The notes below the pieces were generated by a model. The model searched no databases and had not been told where the DNA came from. It saw nothing but the letters and a program-made list of their open reading frames with translations. A program made the position numbers and the translations under genes. Of a stretch of 64,000 bases of DNA, positions 26,885 through 36,317 are shown one piece after another. Every line of letters begins with the position of its first letter. Within the stretch, counting starts at the first letter, position 1. The stretch is from Flammeovirga agarivorans (GTDB lineage: Bacteria > Bacteroidota > Bacteroidia > Cytophagales > Flammeovirgaceae), in the NCBI RefSeq assembly GCF_012641475.1, contig NZ_JABAIL010000004.1, positions 496,001-560,000 of the forward strand, given 5' to 3'.

Positions 26885-28030
26885 ATGGCAAAAAGAGTTG
26901 TTTTAGTTGTCTTAGACAGTGTAGGGATTGGCTTTAGTGCTGATGCTGATGAATATGGTGACAGAGGTGCCAATACCTTAGGGCATATTGCTGATAGTGC
27001 AGGTTTAGATATCCCTAATATGCACAGAATGGGCATTGGAAATATTGCTCCATTATATGGTATTCCTCCTTTAGGAACTACTTCTGCTGCTTATGGTATG
27101 GCTAAGGAAGTTTCTAAAGGTAAAGATACAACCACTGGACATTGGGAAATTGCTGGTCAGATCCTTGAAGAGCCCTTTCCTACCTATCCAAACGGTTTCT
27201 CTGAGGATATCATGAAAGCCTTCGAAGAAGCAACTGGAAAAGGTACTATCGGCAATAAAGTAGCTTCGGGTACTGCAATCATTAATGAATTAGGTGATGA
27301 ACATGTCGCTACAGGCAAATTGATCATTTATACTTCGGCAGATTCAGTATTCCAAATTGCTGCACATGAAGATATTGTTCCTTTAGAAGATCTTTACAAA
27401 TACTGTGAAATTGCTAGAAAACAGTTAAAAGTAGGTAGAGTTATCGCTAGGCCTTTTGTAGGTGCTGATGGTAATTATACAAGAACAGCCAATCGTCATG
27501 ATTACTCTCTTGAGCCTTCAGATAACATGTTAACTCGTATCAAGACAGCGGGTAAAGATTCTATTGGCGTTGGTAAAATTTTCGACATATATGCTGGAAA
27601 AGGTTTTACTGACCATGTTTATACAAAAAGTAATACTGAAGGTATCGATAAAACAATTGAGTATCTACAACAAGATAACAATGGTTTGATCTTTACTAAC
27701 CTAGTAGACTTTGATATGCTATTTGGTCATAGAAGAGACTTAATTGGATATCGTGATGCTTTAGAATATTTCGATCAACGTCTACCAGAGATTACATCTG
27801 CTATGGGTGATGATGATGTACTTATCATTACTGCAGATCATGGTAATGACCCTATTTTTAAAGGTACTGACCATACAAGAGAACATATTCCGATTTTAGT
27901 ATACGGTAAAAAAGTAAAACCTGTAAATATTGGTTTTAGGTCTACTTTTGCAGATATCGGAACTACCATCGAAGAATTATTATTAGGTGAAGCTCCATCT
28001 ACAGGTAGCTTTGCTTCAATGATTGTTTAA
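26885..28030 (+). CDS. deoB: Phosphopentomutase
   Basis: Interconverts (deoxy)ribose 1- and 5-phosphate, linking the phosphorylases to DeoC. The start ATG at 26885 gives AKRVVLVVLDSVGIG, the usual N-terminus with metal Asp; the open frame extends further upstream only by overlapping deoC. The protein has 381 residues, near the family norm. Alkaline-phosphatase-superfamily metal motifs are visible: LDSVGIG, the nucleophile threonine in KDTTTGHWE, NLVDFDMLFGHRRD, and the late ITADHGNDPxxxGTDHTREHIP. Confidence 0.96.
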   Translation: MAKRVVLVVLDSVGIGFSADADEYGDRGANTLGHIADSAGLDIPNMHRMGIGNIAPLYGIPPLGTTSAAYGMAKEVSKGKDTTTGHWEIAGQILEEPFPTYPNGFSEDIMKAFEEATGKGTIGNKVASGTAIINELGDEHVATGKLIIYTSADSVFQIAAHEDIVPLEDLYKYCEIARKQLKVGRVIARPFVGADGNYTRTANRHDYSLEPSDNMLTRIKTAGKDSIGVGKIFDIYAGKGFTDHVYTKSNTEGIDKTIEYLQQDNNGLIFTNLVDFDMLFGHRRDLIGYRDALEYFDQRLPEITSAMGDDDVLIITADHGNDPIFKGTDHTREHIPILVYGKKVKPVNIGFRSTFADIGTTIEELLLGEAPSTGSFASMIV

Positions 28031-28051
28031 CACAAATAGATAAAAGAAAAA

Positions 28052-28756
28052 ATGAGTATACATATAGGTGCAAAACCAGGAGATATTGCTGAGGTTGTTT
28101 TAATGCCAGGTGATCCATTAAGAGCTAAATTTATTGCTGACAACTACTTAGAAGATGTAGTTCAATACAATAATGTTAGAGGGATGTTAGGTTATACAGG
28201 AACTTACAAAGGACATAAAATTTCTGTTCAAGGTTCAGGTATGGGTATTCCTTCTATTGGTATCTACGCTCATGAGTTAATTACTGAATTTAATGTTCGC
28301 AAATTAATCCGTGTTGGTAGCTGTGGTTCTATGCAACCGCATATTAAACCAAGAGACTTAGTTTTTGCAATGTCTGCATCTACAGATTCTTCTTTCAACC
28401 AAAATAGATTTGGTGGAAAAGACTACTCTCCTGCTGCTAGTTTTTCTTTAATAAAGAAAGCAAATGAAGAAGCAGAGAAAAAAGGTATTACTCCATTCAA
28501 TGGTAATATCTTATCATCAGATGCATTCTATGGAGATGACCAAGACGAATGGAAAAAATGGGCAAAATATGGCGTATTAGCTGTTGAAATGGAAACTACA
28601 GCTTTGTATACGATTGCAGCTCAGTTCAATGCTCAAGCATTAACGATTCTTACTGTTTCTGATAGCTTAGTAACAGGTGAAGAGTTAAGTTCTGAAGATC
28701 GTCAAAATACTTTCACAGATATGATGGAAATCGCATTAGAAACTGCTATTTCATAA
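28052..28756 (+). CDS. deoD: Purine-nucleoside phosphorylase, DeoD type
   Basis: Hexameric-type PNP of 234 residues that phosphorolyses purine (deoxy)nucleosides. The N-terminus [21 protein letters not shown], with the phosphate-binding [10 protein letters not shown], the RVGSCG block, and [11 protein letters not shown] followed by the catalytic Asp region ([10 protein letters not shown]) are all typical. It is the last gene of the deo run, 21 bases after deoB, and is followed by a strong terminator. Confidence 0.97.
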   Translation: MSIHIGAKPGDIAEVVLMPGDPLRAKFIADNYLEDVVQYNNVRGMLGYTGTYKGHKISVQGSGMGIPSIGIYAHELITEFNVRKLIRVGSCGSMQPHIKPRDLVFAMSASTDSSFNQNRFGGKDYSPAASFSLIKKANEEAEKKGITPFNGNILSSDAFYGDDQDEWKKWAKYGVLAVEMETTALYTIAAQFNAQALTILTVSDSLVTGEELSSEDRQNTFTDMMEIALETAIS

Positions 28757-28777
28757 GTTTGTGATATAAATATATCT

Positions 28778-28814
28778 AAGCCAACACTTTAACTTAAGGT
28801 GTTGGCTTTTTTTA
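28778..28814 (+). terminator. Terminator of the deo cluster
   Basis: A 10-bp perfect stem (28778-28787 with 28799-28808), then a run of T. Confidence 0.87.
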
Positions 28815-28901
28815 TTCCAACAATCTTTAATTACCTAAAATGATTCATGATTATTCGTTTAAAAACATTGGTTATTAACGAAAAATTAAGGTATTGAACA
28901 T

Positions 28902-28909
28902 TATATTTG
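28902..28909 (+). promoter_or_regulatory. Candidate -7 element upstream of the small membrane protein gene
   Basis: TATATTTG matches TAnnTTTG, 37 bases before the ATG at 28947; no TTG at the usual -33 distance. Confidence 0.4.
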
Positions 28910-28946
28910 CGAATAAATTAAACGTAGTCAATCAAACTTCAAATCA

Positions 28947-29450
28947 ATGAAATATATTAAATATTTGTGGGGTCTTTCTTTACTTATTTATTTAGGTTTA
29001 GCATTACTCGCTTATATATACTTACCTGATGAAGGGGTAACTGTTTTACACCAAACAGCATCTTCAGAAGCATTAATCCTAACAAAGAATGCTTTCTTCT
29101 ATGCATCGATGGGAAGTTTAATGCTAGTCAACATTTTCTTTGTGACAATTGGTAATGGTATTCTTTATTTTCCAAAACCAATGATTTTAGCACCAAACTC
29201 AAGTTTTTGGCTTAATGATTCGGAACACAGAGAAGTTTTCTTGGAAAAAATGAAAGGCTGGACAAAAGGCATGGCCACTATATTTAACTTCTTACTTTTA
29301 ACAGTATTAGGAGTAATTTATGCAGAGCAAGGACATGACCCTTATGCAATAAAAGTTGAATATTCACCAATGATTCTATGGGTATTAGCCCTTGTTTGGA
29401 TGGGTGCATACTTTGTTGTATTCAAAAAAACAGCTATTGAAGAAGATTAA
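28947..29450 (+). CDS. Small integral membrane protein of unknown function
   Basis: I do not recognise the family. The 167 residues contain four hydrophobic segments: ~5-26, ~50-73, ~110-125 and ~142-160. A short soluble loop between the second and third segments carries APNSSFWLNDSEHREVF. The end is acidic (AIEED). It is a single gene with its own promoter candidate and a bidirectional terminator behind it. Start chosen at the ATG preceding a conserved-looking KYIKYLWGLSLL signal-like helix. Confidence 0.7.
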   Translation: MKYIKYLWGLSLLIYLGLALLAYIYLPDEGVTVLHQTASSEALILTKNAFFYASMGSLMLVNIFFVTIGNGILYFPKPMILAPNSSFWLNDSEHREVFLEKMKGWTKGMATIFNFLLLTVLGVIYAEQGHDPYAIKVEYSPMILWVLALVWMGAYFVVFKKTAIEED

Positions 29451-29470
29451 ATTAAATCTTTCAATACATA

Positions 29471-29512
29471 AAAACGCCTCACTAATGCATTATAGTTGAG
29501 GCGTTTTTTTAT
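29471..29512. terminator. Bidirectional terminator
   Basis: An 11-bp stem (29471-29481 with 29497-29507) enclosing a small TAATGCATTA palindrome; A-run on the left, T-run on the right. It serves the convergent genes at 28947 and 29525. Confidence 0.87.
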
Positions 29513-29524
29513 TATGAATAAAAC

Positions 29525-29869
29525 CTAGTCATCGATTCTTTCCCTATCTGCATTTTGAATATAGTCTTCCAAAACTTCTAGATTAGAAAATGCTGGGACA
29601 ATAATTTGTAGTACTTCATTAAGTATCTCTGCGTTACTACACTTTGCGTAGAAACAACCTGCTTCAGGATCAAAAGAAATGTAATTCAGTAATTCCTGAT
29701 TTTTCTTCTCTATGATCTGAACAATCAGCCCTTCCCAAGCATAACCATTTCCTTCATATTGATATTTAGCAAAAAGTGGGAAGTAATTTGAAAATAAGTT
29801 TGAACTTTCAATTTCAGCGACAAAAGTAAGGTTTTCAAAATCAACCTTAAATGGATAAGTGTTTTCCAT
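29525..29869 (-). CDS. Small acidic protein resembling Imm51-type immunity proteins (tentative)
   Basis: A 114-residue cytosolic protein without signal peptide or membrane segments. The pattern YEGNGYAWEGLIVQII, then ISFDPEAGCFYA and a run of hydrophobic helix positions ending EDYIQNADRE, resembles from memory the Imm51 family of polymorphic-toxin immunity proteins (GNGYxW and FDxEAGMFC blocks). If right, it would neutralise a nuclease-like or other effector toxin; no toxin gene or T6SS/T9SS effector is adjacent. The assignment is from recalled motif likeness only, so function is open. Confidence 0.5.
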   Translation of the reverse strand: MENTYPFKVDFENLTFVAEIESSNLFSNYFPLFAKYQYEGNGYAWEGLIVQIIEKKNQELLNYISFDPEAGCFYAKCSNAEILNEVLQIIVPAFSNLEVLEDYIQNADRERIDD

Positions 29870-29960
29870 GGCTTCAAGTAAATTATATGATACAATAGTT
29901 TTGATAGTACAATGATAAATACAAAGGACGTAATCTAGATACGTTCATAAATTAAGGTAC

Positions 29961-29995
29961 AAAAAAAAGTGCTACGTTGTTCTCAACATAGCACT
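29961..29995 (-). terminator. Terminator of the Fur-family gene
   Basis: A 12-bp stem with one mismatch (29968-29979 with 29984-29995), 4-base loop, and eight U following on the minus strand. Confidence 0.85.
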
Positions 29996-30011
29996 CTTTG
30001 TTTTCAATTTA

Positions 30012-30491
30012 TTAAAGAGATTCACCCTTTTCAACAGGTTCTTCGGTCTTTTCTTCTTTTTTCTTATCCAAACAACTTTTACAAATACCATAAAAGTTTA
30101 GAGAATGGCTATCAATTTCACAACCATAGATCTCTTCTACCATCTGTTGGATTTTTTGTATTCTTGGATCACAGAATTCAAAAATAGAATGACATTCTTT
30201 ACAAATTAGGTGATCATGTTGTTTAAAGCCATGAGCCTTTTCGTATAATGCCAAGTTTTTTCCAAACTGATGTTTTGTAATTAAATCACAATCAAGTAAT
30301 AAATCTAAGGTATTGTACACTGTAGCTCTACTCACTCGATAGTTTTTATTCTTCATATTAATATATAAAGATTCCACATCAAAATGGCCTCCTCTGCTAT
30401 ATATCTCCTCCATAATAGCAAAACGCTCTGGAGTTTTACGAAGCTTTTTATCTTCTAAGTACTTAATGAATATTTCTTTAATCTCTTCCAT
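30012..30491 (-). CDS. Fur-family metal-dependent transcriptional regulator
   Basis: A 159-residue Fur superfamily protein (Fur, PerR or Zur type). It has the N-terminal winged helix with [23 protein letters not shown] and the recognition helix [15 protein letters not shown]. The metal-binding [15 protein letters not shown] follows, and the second zinc pair is [12 protein letters not shown], giving the structural Cys4 site. A Lys/Glu-rich tail of ~20 residues ends it. It lies 8 bases after the small exported protein gene and 21 more after pdxA, so it may be co-transcribed with both. Target metal cannot be told from the sequence. Confidence 0.92.
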   Translation of the reverse strand: MEEIKEIFIKYLEDKKLRKTPERFAIMEEIYSRGGHFDVESLYINMKNKNYRVSRATVYNTLDLLLDCDLITKHQFGKNLALYEKAHGFKQHDHLICKECHSIFEFCDPRIQKIQQMVEEIYGCEIDSHSLNFYGICKSCLDKKKEEKTEEPVEKGESL

Positions 30492-30499
30492 ATAATTAC

Positions 30500-30934
30500 T
30501 TAATAATTTGAGTTGACTTCAACAGCATCTCTTAATTCATAGATTAAGCCTGTTTCATCATCATTTAACTTCAAAACACCTTTCAAGGTTATTTCTTCTT
30601 CACCAATTTCTCTTTGGTTTTTTAGAAAGACTGCTATGACAGATTCTGGTCCAGCACCTCCACAGAAAAAACAACTAGAAAAAGGATATACAGATAACAT
30701 TATAGAATTATCTTCTGTTTCAACAGGTAAGACAAATCCTGTAATCTTGACTTCTTTATTTTCTATTGCCTTTATCTCGTCAGTGAAAATTGGGAAAGGA
30801 ATATCCATTTCAAATTCTTCACTGTACTTATATTCCCAACCTACATTTAGTAGTGTTTTCCATATTCCATCCTCTTCAGAACTAAATGAAGAAAAGGTTA
30901 AGAATAAGACAAATAATATCAATACTCTTTTCAT
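30500..30934 (-). CDS. Exported DUF3299-like protein with CFFCGG motif
   Basis: A 144-residue exported protein. Signal peptide residues 1-18. The mature part has [16 protein letters not shown], then [17 protein letters not shown] and [13 protein letters not shown]. The KITGFVLP start and placement of the Cys motif recall DUF3299-type proteins, an OB-like fold; the Bacteroidota variant carries [11 protein letters not shown] in place of the usual loop. The two cysteines could bind metal or be redox-active. It is sandwiched between pdxA (21 bases) and a Fur-family gene (8 bases), which suggests a metal-linked role; that is inference. Confidence 0.65.
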   Translation of the reverse strand: MKRVLILFVLFLTFSSFSSEEDGIWKTLLNVGWEYKYSEEFEMDIPFPIFTDEIKAIENKEVKITGFVLPVETEDNSIMLSVYPFSSCFFCGGAGPESVIAVFLKNQREIGEEEITLKGVLKLNDDETGLIYELRDAVEVNSNY

Positions 30935-30955
30935 ATCACAAAAATATGAAATTAA

Positions 30956-32311
30956 CTAATCATTTTTATTTTGCTGAGGTTTATCTCGCTCATTTTGAGG
31001 CCTATGTTCACCTTTATTAAAATTTCCATTTTTTCTAGGCTTCCAATGCTCTCTTTTCTGTTTATGTTGGAACTTACCTCCACCTTGATTTTTGGCTTTA
31101 TTTTCCAACATTTTCTGTTGTTGAGTTACTTGAGCTTCTTTTCTTTCGCCAGCTTCTAACTCACTTAAGTCAAATTCTTCTTCTCCTCCAGCATTACCAT
31201 CAAGTACCATTTTCTGATTCTTGATTTGGTCTTTTCTGTCTTGCAGTAACTGTCTTGCGTTAGGTCTGATTTGATTCTCAATTTCTCCAGAACGTACCTT
31301 AACAATATCAACTGCTTGCATTAATGCTTCCCTAAAAGATGTTTCATCAGCAACACCTCTACCAGCAATATTATATGCCGTTCCATGATCAGGAGAAGTT
31401 CTTACGATATCTAAACCTGCAGTATAGTTTACACCACTTTCAAAAGAATGTAATTTAAATGGAATAAGTCCTTGATCGTGATACATACAAAGTACGCCAT
31501 CATAATTCTTGAATGACATTGTTCCAAAGAAGCCGTCAGCAGGGAAAGGTCCAAATACTAAGTTTCCTCTTTTCTTGAACTCCTTGATAACTGGTGAAAT
31601 CACATTGATTTCTTCATCACCCAATAAACCATCTTCACCAGCATGAGGATTTAATCCCATAACAGCTACTTTTGGTTTTATGATACCGAAATCCTTTTTC
31701 AGTGACTCAATCATCACATTCAATTTAGAAGATACAGCTTCCTTTGTGATAGATGCGGCTACATCTTTAATTGGTATATGACCAGTAACTACACCAACTC
31801 TTAAATCGCCAGAACAAAGAGTCATTAAAGTATCTCTTCCACTTGCAAAGTTTTCTTGGTAATACTCCGTATGACCTGCATGTTTAAAGTCCTCACTCTG
31901 AATGTTTGCCTTATTAATTGGTGCTGTAACAACTGCATCAATCAATTCAGATTTCAAATCTTCAGAGGCTCTTGATATTGACAAATAAGCACATTTACCA
32001 GCTTCTTGAGTTACTTTACCAGGATCTAATTCCTGTACCTCAGTCCAACAGTTTACGACATTGATCTTCTGATCATGAATATAGCTATTGTTGTTGTACT
32101 GATGATAAGTAAAGTCCTCAATGCTTAAGATTCTTTTATACTTAGTAAGTATCTTACCAGAACCATAAACAATTGGTGTACATATATTTGTGATTCGCTT
32201 ATCTTGTAAAACTTTGACGATAACCTCCGGTCCAATACCGTTATAATCCCCAATAGTAATACCTATACGCGGTTTATTTGATTTTCTATTTTTCTGAGTT
32301 TTATCTTTCAT
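30956..32311 (-). CDS. pdxA: 4-hydroxythreonine-4-phosphate dehydrogenase with long basic C-terminal tail
   Basis: Pyridoxal phosphate synthesis enzyme that oxidises 4-phosphohydroxy-threonine. Residues ~14-345 form a complete PdxA: GITIGDYNGIGPEVI, the metal His region HAGHTEYY, NPHAGEDGLLGDEE, GPFPADGFF, MYHDQGLIPFK and RTSPDHGTAYNIAGRG. The family normally ends near here; this protein goes on for ~104 residues (348-451), rich in Lys, Gln, Asn and Arg and probably disordered, ending PQNERDKPQQNKND. There is no frameshift or second domain I recognise. It heads a likely operon with the CFFCGG protein and the Fur-family regulator. Confidence 0.93.
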   Translation of the reverse strand: MKDKTQKNRKSNKPRIGITIGDYNGIGPEVIVKVLQDKRITNICTPIVYGSGKILTKYKRILSIEDFTYHQYNNNSYIHDQKINVVNCWTEVQELDPGKVTQEAGKCAYLSISRASEDLKSELIDAVVTAPINKANIQSEDFKHAGHTEYYQENFASGRDTLMTLCSGDLRVGVVTGHIPIKDVAASITKEAVSSKLNVMIESLKKDFGIIKPKVAVMGLNPHAGEDGLLGDEEINVISPVIKEFKKRGNLVFGPFPADGFFGTMSFKNYDGVLCMYHDQGLIPFKLHSFESGVNYTAGLDIVRTSPDHGTAYNIAGRGVADETSFREALMQAVDIVKVRSGEIENQIRPNARQLLQDRKDQIKNQKMVLDGNAGGEEEFDLSELEAGERKEAQVTQQQKMLENKAKNQGGGKFQHKQKREHWKPRKNGNFNKGEHRPQNERDKPQQNKND

Positions 32312-32731
32312 AAGGAATTCAAGCTCAAATTTTGCTTGTTAATTTATGATTGTATTATCTATCAAAAGTAACAATTTTGCCACTATAATTGTAATGAAAT
32401 AGTATTATTCTAGTAAGAAAGTGATAAAATTTTCTTAAGCCTGAAATTCATTTCAATGAATCTATTCAAAAGTTAGATCGATGCATCTAAGGTTTAAACA
32501 TTTTTATTTTATATAAAACCCTTTGAATCTTAATGTACCTCAATAGATCTTATACTATGATAATATGAGAACACAAATTGTATTTTTTTAATTAATTTTA
32601 CTTCGGAATGTGTATATAGTAATTTGAAACAACTTCTAATCGGGAAATAATATTTTGCCTTTAAGCAGATAAGCAGAATACAAGAAAACAAACCAGCAAC
32701 TGATTAGATCTATCTGCATTTGTGCAGTTTT
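32312..32731. other. Long divergent intergenic region
   Basis: About 420 AT-rich bases between divergent pdxA and the Asp-box protein gene. I see the candidate pdxA -7 element and, on the plus strand, a weak TTTG near 32625 about 20-25 bases before a TTTTG near 32652 that could be a promoter for the downstream gene. No small open frame, RNA gene or repeat stands out. Confidence 0.4.
32363..32370 (-). promoter_or_regulatory. Candidate -7 element for pdxA
   Basis: TACTTTTG on the minus strand matches TAnnTTTG, 51 bases before the pdxA ATG. No -33 match. Confidence 0.33.
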
Positions 32732-35700
32732 ATGAATAGACTTTACTACCTATTATATATTATCTTTATTAGCATTTTTATTAGTGCTATAGCTTATAAC
32801 CTATTTTATATCCCCTCTTCAGAGGATACTGAATTTATATACACTGATTTTTCTACTAATGATCAAAATTCGTTGGCATTAGAAAACCATTATCACACTC
32901 AGATTAAAGCTGATAGACCCAATAAAATTCAAAAAATCTTACAAAAACTAAAGACAAAAACGGGCGATTCTTCTCCCGAATATTCTATAGGCTATATAAC
33001 AGAAGCCATCAATAATAGTACAGTAGATAGTAGTCAACGTTTTTACCAATTTACTGAAAGAGGACCATCTAATGTTTCAGGAAGTATAAGATCTATAGCT
33101 TTCTGCCCACTAGACTCTATTAATAAAGTATGGGTAGCTGGAGCATATGGTGGTGATATTTGGAGAACTACCAATAATGGTAAAAACTGGAAAAGTGTCA
33201 CAGAGAATCTACCTAATGCGATTATTGGAGATATCCAATATAATACTAAGGACTCATCCTTCTTTGCAATTACAGGAGAAACTTTTGGGAAGTTGAATAT
33301 CAAAAATGGTATTGGTTTACTCAAATCAATTGATTCTGGTGAAACTTGGAATATTTTACCCTCTACTATTAACGATATTCGATTCCAATGTATTAATAGT
33401 ATGGTGATTGATGCAAAGGATGGGAATAAAATATTAATTGGAACTGCATATCAAGATACAAATAAGAAATTCCATTCATTAATTCTAAAAACTACTGATG
33501 GAGGTTTGAATTGGGAAGAAGTTTACCATTCGAATCAACTGATTCAACAGTTAACTCTCGACCATAAAAATAGTAATATCATCTATGCTACAATAAAGAA
33601 TTCGGGTATCATTAAATCAATAAACTCTGGTGAAACCTGGGGTAAAATTGACTCTAACTTACCCAAAACAGGACGTAGTGTTTTAATAGTCTCTCCTTTT
33701 GATTCCAATGTAGTTATCACTTCATTTAGCGGAAAGAAAGAAAAAGATGGTGTTCTATACCTTTCGAATGATGGTGGTTATCATTGGAAGAAACTTCAAA
33801 CAAATATTGAAACAGGACTGCTTGGTGGACAAGGTTGGTACAACAATACATTGCTGTACCATCCAGAAAAAGAAACTACATTCTATGTTGCAGGTATCAA
33901 TATTTGGGAAGTAAATATCAAAGACTTTAAGAATGCAACAGCTGATATTGATATTGTAAGTGATGCTTATGGTGAGCATCATGGTCCTAACCAATATATT
34001 TCAGAAAATGGAAAGATTGTAAAAAATGGCTTACACCCTGATCATCATCAACTAAAGATGATTAAGAAAGGTAATATATATAGAATGATATCTGCTAATG
34101 ATGGCGGTATTTACATTAGTGATGACATAAACAATCTAAATAAATGGCATTATAGAAGTGGAACAATCAATTCAACACACTTTTTTGGGATTGATATTTC
34201 ACCTGATAAAAAACATATTATAGGTGGTTCTATTGAAAATGGATCTTGGATTAGTGTAAGCCAAAGTGATAGCCTAGAATCATTCAGAAATGTTCTAGGA
34301 GGTGATGGTTTTGATGTTTTATGGCATACATCAAATCGACAAAAAATCCTGGTAAGTATATATAATAACAATATCTACAGATCTGTTGATGGGGGTTATA
34401 ACTTCAAGAAATCATCTTTAGATATCTTTAAAGAAGATGGTCGTTCTCCGTTCATCACAAAGATGATTAATGATAAAGCGAACCCAGATATGGTATATGC
34501 TTTAGGAGAAAATGGAATATGGATTTCAAAGAATTTTGGAAGCACTTGGAAGCTCTCTGAAATAAAAAATGCTTGGGAATTCTCCGATTATATGGACCTC
34601 GATGTTTCAATTGTTGACCCAAACATCATTTGGGCAGGAAGTGGTCATACTGAAAAGAACAAAATTCAAGTTTCAACAGATAAAGGAAAAACATTTACCC
34701 CCACTTCACTTCCTACTAATCTTAACTTAGGTCAAATATCAGGGATTGTTACGGATCCAATAGAAAAAGAAACAGCATATGCCCTATTTTCATTTGGGAA
34801 AACTGCTAAAATATTAAAGTCACAAGACCTTGGAAAAAACTGGGAAGACCTCACAGGCTTTGTTAATTCAGATAGTTCTACCAATGGTTTCCCTGATGTA
34901 GGTGTTAATGATCTATTGGTATTCCCTTTTAATAACCACTTAATTTGGGCTGCCACTGAAATTGGCATTTTCGAAAGTACAAACGCTGGAAAATCTTGGC
35001 ATAAACTAAATAGTAACATACCAACCATTGGCATTTGGAAATTGAAATATCAAAAAGGTGAAGTTTTAGTTTCTACTCAAGGAAGAGGTATATGGTCTTT
35101 ATCATTGAATGAAGGGCCTCAACCACAAATCATCACTCAACATACTTTACCGGATGGGCAATTTATTGAATTTGGGATTACCCAATCGATTGACTCTATT
35201 GCATTAATCGATCAGGAAGGAACCATTTTAAGTGATAGTATCATAGCATTACCAAAAGGAGATTATCAGCATCAAACAGAATATAGAAATCAAATAAAAT
35301 CAGATCAAACTCAACTAGTAGTTTATAAGGATGGATTATCTTACCGATCAAATCTGAAACCGATTCAAACGATTCACTATGATAGTACTATAACTTCCAT
35401 AAAGGTCGATTTTAATAAAGCAGAAGAGTTGTTTTCTGGTGATGCTTTAGTTCTTAAAGATAATGTGGTAGGTTTTTATGGTACGAACTTACACTCTGAT
35501 CATTATTACAGAAACAATACTACATCATTTACTTACTTTAAACACCCCATAAAAGTCGCTAAAGAGAATTCAAAAATCTCTTATAAAGATGTAGCACTAC
35601 TATCTAAGGATGATGACTCTGTTGTTCTTGAAGGCAGTAATGATGGTGTCCATTGGGTAGAATTAAATAAACCTTATAATGGAACATTTAATCCAGATTG

Positions 35701-36205
35701 GAGATATTTTATCGAGCAAAAAGAAGCAAAAGGAGCTCAAACCCTATCAGTAAAACACGAAATCAATTTATTGAATTTCTTTAAACCTGATGATGAAATT
35801 ATTATTCGTTTCAAGTTCAATTCAGATAATAAAAAACCAAACTGGGGATGGGCAGTAACTTCTTTGGAAATACAAGTAGATGATCAGAAGGATCTTCCTG
35901 ATGTCGATTTCAAAGATATTTTCCAGGTCCAATCTCATATCTATCCTACAGAAATCACTAATAATAAATTATACATTGAAGTTTTGGCCAATAATCCGAA
36001 ACCGATGAAACTAAAAGTGATTAACCTTATTGGTAATACTATCCTCGAAAGGGATAATATCCAATTAAGAAAAGGTTGGAATAAATTTCCTTTAGTCTTA
36101 CCTCAACTCAACCCTGGTATTTATATTTTGAACCTTGAAATTGACAATAAAATTTCTACGCATCGATTTGTTTACAAATTAGAGGAACCAATTGCAAGAA
36201 GGTAA
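32732..36205 (+). CDS. Large secreted Asp-box beta-propeller protein with T9SS sorting domain
   Basis: About 1157 residues from the ATG at 32732 (a TTG 12 bases upstream is also in frame). An N-terminal hydrophobic signal/anchor (~4-30) is followed by at least ten Asp-box turns of the type S-x-D-x-G-x-x-W: TTNNGKNW, SIDSGETW, TTDGGLNW, SINSGETW, SNDGGYHW, SVDGGYNF, SKNFGSTW, STDKGKTF, SQDLGKNW and STNAGKSW. These form one or two sortilin/BNR-like propellers (~110-795). A beta-rich module and an IEVLANNPKPMKLKVINLIG...THRF T9SS domain follow, with an unusual extra tail LEEPIARR. Such proteins are often called glycosyl hydrolases, but no catalytic residues are evident, so a binding role is equally possible. 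Confidence 0.85.
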   Translation: MNRLYYLLYIIFISIFISAIAYNLFYIPSSEDTEFIYTDFSTNDQNSLALENHYHTQIKADRPNKIQKILQKLKTKTGDSSPEYSIGYITEAINNSTVDSSQRFYQFTERGPSNVSGSIRSIAFCPLDSINKVWVAGAYGGDIWRTTNNGKNWKSVTENLPNAIIGDIQYNTKDSSFFAITGETFGKLNIKNGIGLLKSIDSGETWNILPSTINDIRFQCINSMVIDAKDGNKILIGTAYQDTNKKFHSLILKTTDGGLNWEEVYHSNQLIQQLTLDHKNSNIIYATIKNSGIIKSINSGETWGKIDSNLPKTGRSVLIVSPFDSNVVITSFSGKKEKDGVLYLSNDGGYHWKKLQTNIETGLLGGQGWYNNTLLYHPEKETTFYVAGINIWEVNIKDFKNATADIDIVSDAYGEHHGPNQYISENGKIVKNGLHPDHHQLKMIKKGNIYRMISANDGGIYISDDINNLNKWHYRSGTINSTHFFGIDISPDKKHIIGGSIENGSWISVSQSDSLESFRNVLGGDGFDVLWHTSNRQKILVSIYNNNIYRSVDGGYNFKKSSLDIFKEDGRSPFITKMINDKANPDMVYALGENGIWISKNFGSTWKLSEIKNAWEFSDYMDLDVSIVDPNIIWAGSGHTEKNKIQVSTDKGKTFTPTSLPTNLNLGQISGIVTDPIEKETAYALFSFGKTAKILKSQDLGKNWEDLTGFVNSDSSTNGFPDVGVNDLLVFPFNNHLIWAATEIGIFESTNAGKSWHKLNSNIPTIGIWKLKYQKGEVLVSTQGRGIWSLSLNEGPQPQIITQHTLPDGQFIEFGITQSIDSIALIDQEGTILSDSIIALPKGDYQHQTEYRNQIKSDQTQLVVYKDGLSYRSNLKPIQTIHYDSTITSIKVDFNKAEELFSGDALVLKDNVVGFYGTNLHSDHYYRNNTTSFTYFKHPIKVAKENSKISYKDVALLSKDDDSVVLEGSNDGVHWVELNKPYNGTFNPDWRYFIEQKEAKGAQTLSVKHEINLLNFFKPDDEIIIRFKFNSDNKKPNWGWAVTSLEIQVDDQKDLPDVDFKDIFQVQSHIYPTEITNNKLYIEVLANNPKPMKLKVINLIGNTILERDNIQLRKGWNKFPLVLPQLNPGIYILNLEIDNKISTHRFVYKLEEPIARR

Positions 36206-36317
36206 TCATCCTCATTTTCCTATATAAACGAATGTTATAGTATTTGTTTTCTAGATATAAATCCCACTCCTTTGTAAAAAAATCATCCTTCACTAATAAA
36301 AAAGGGTTCTTGAATAT

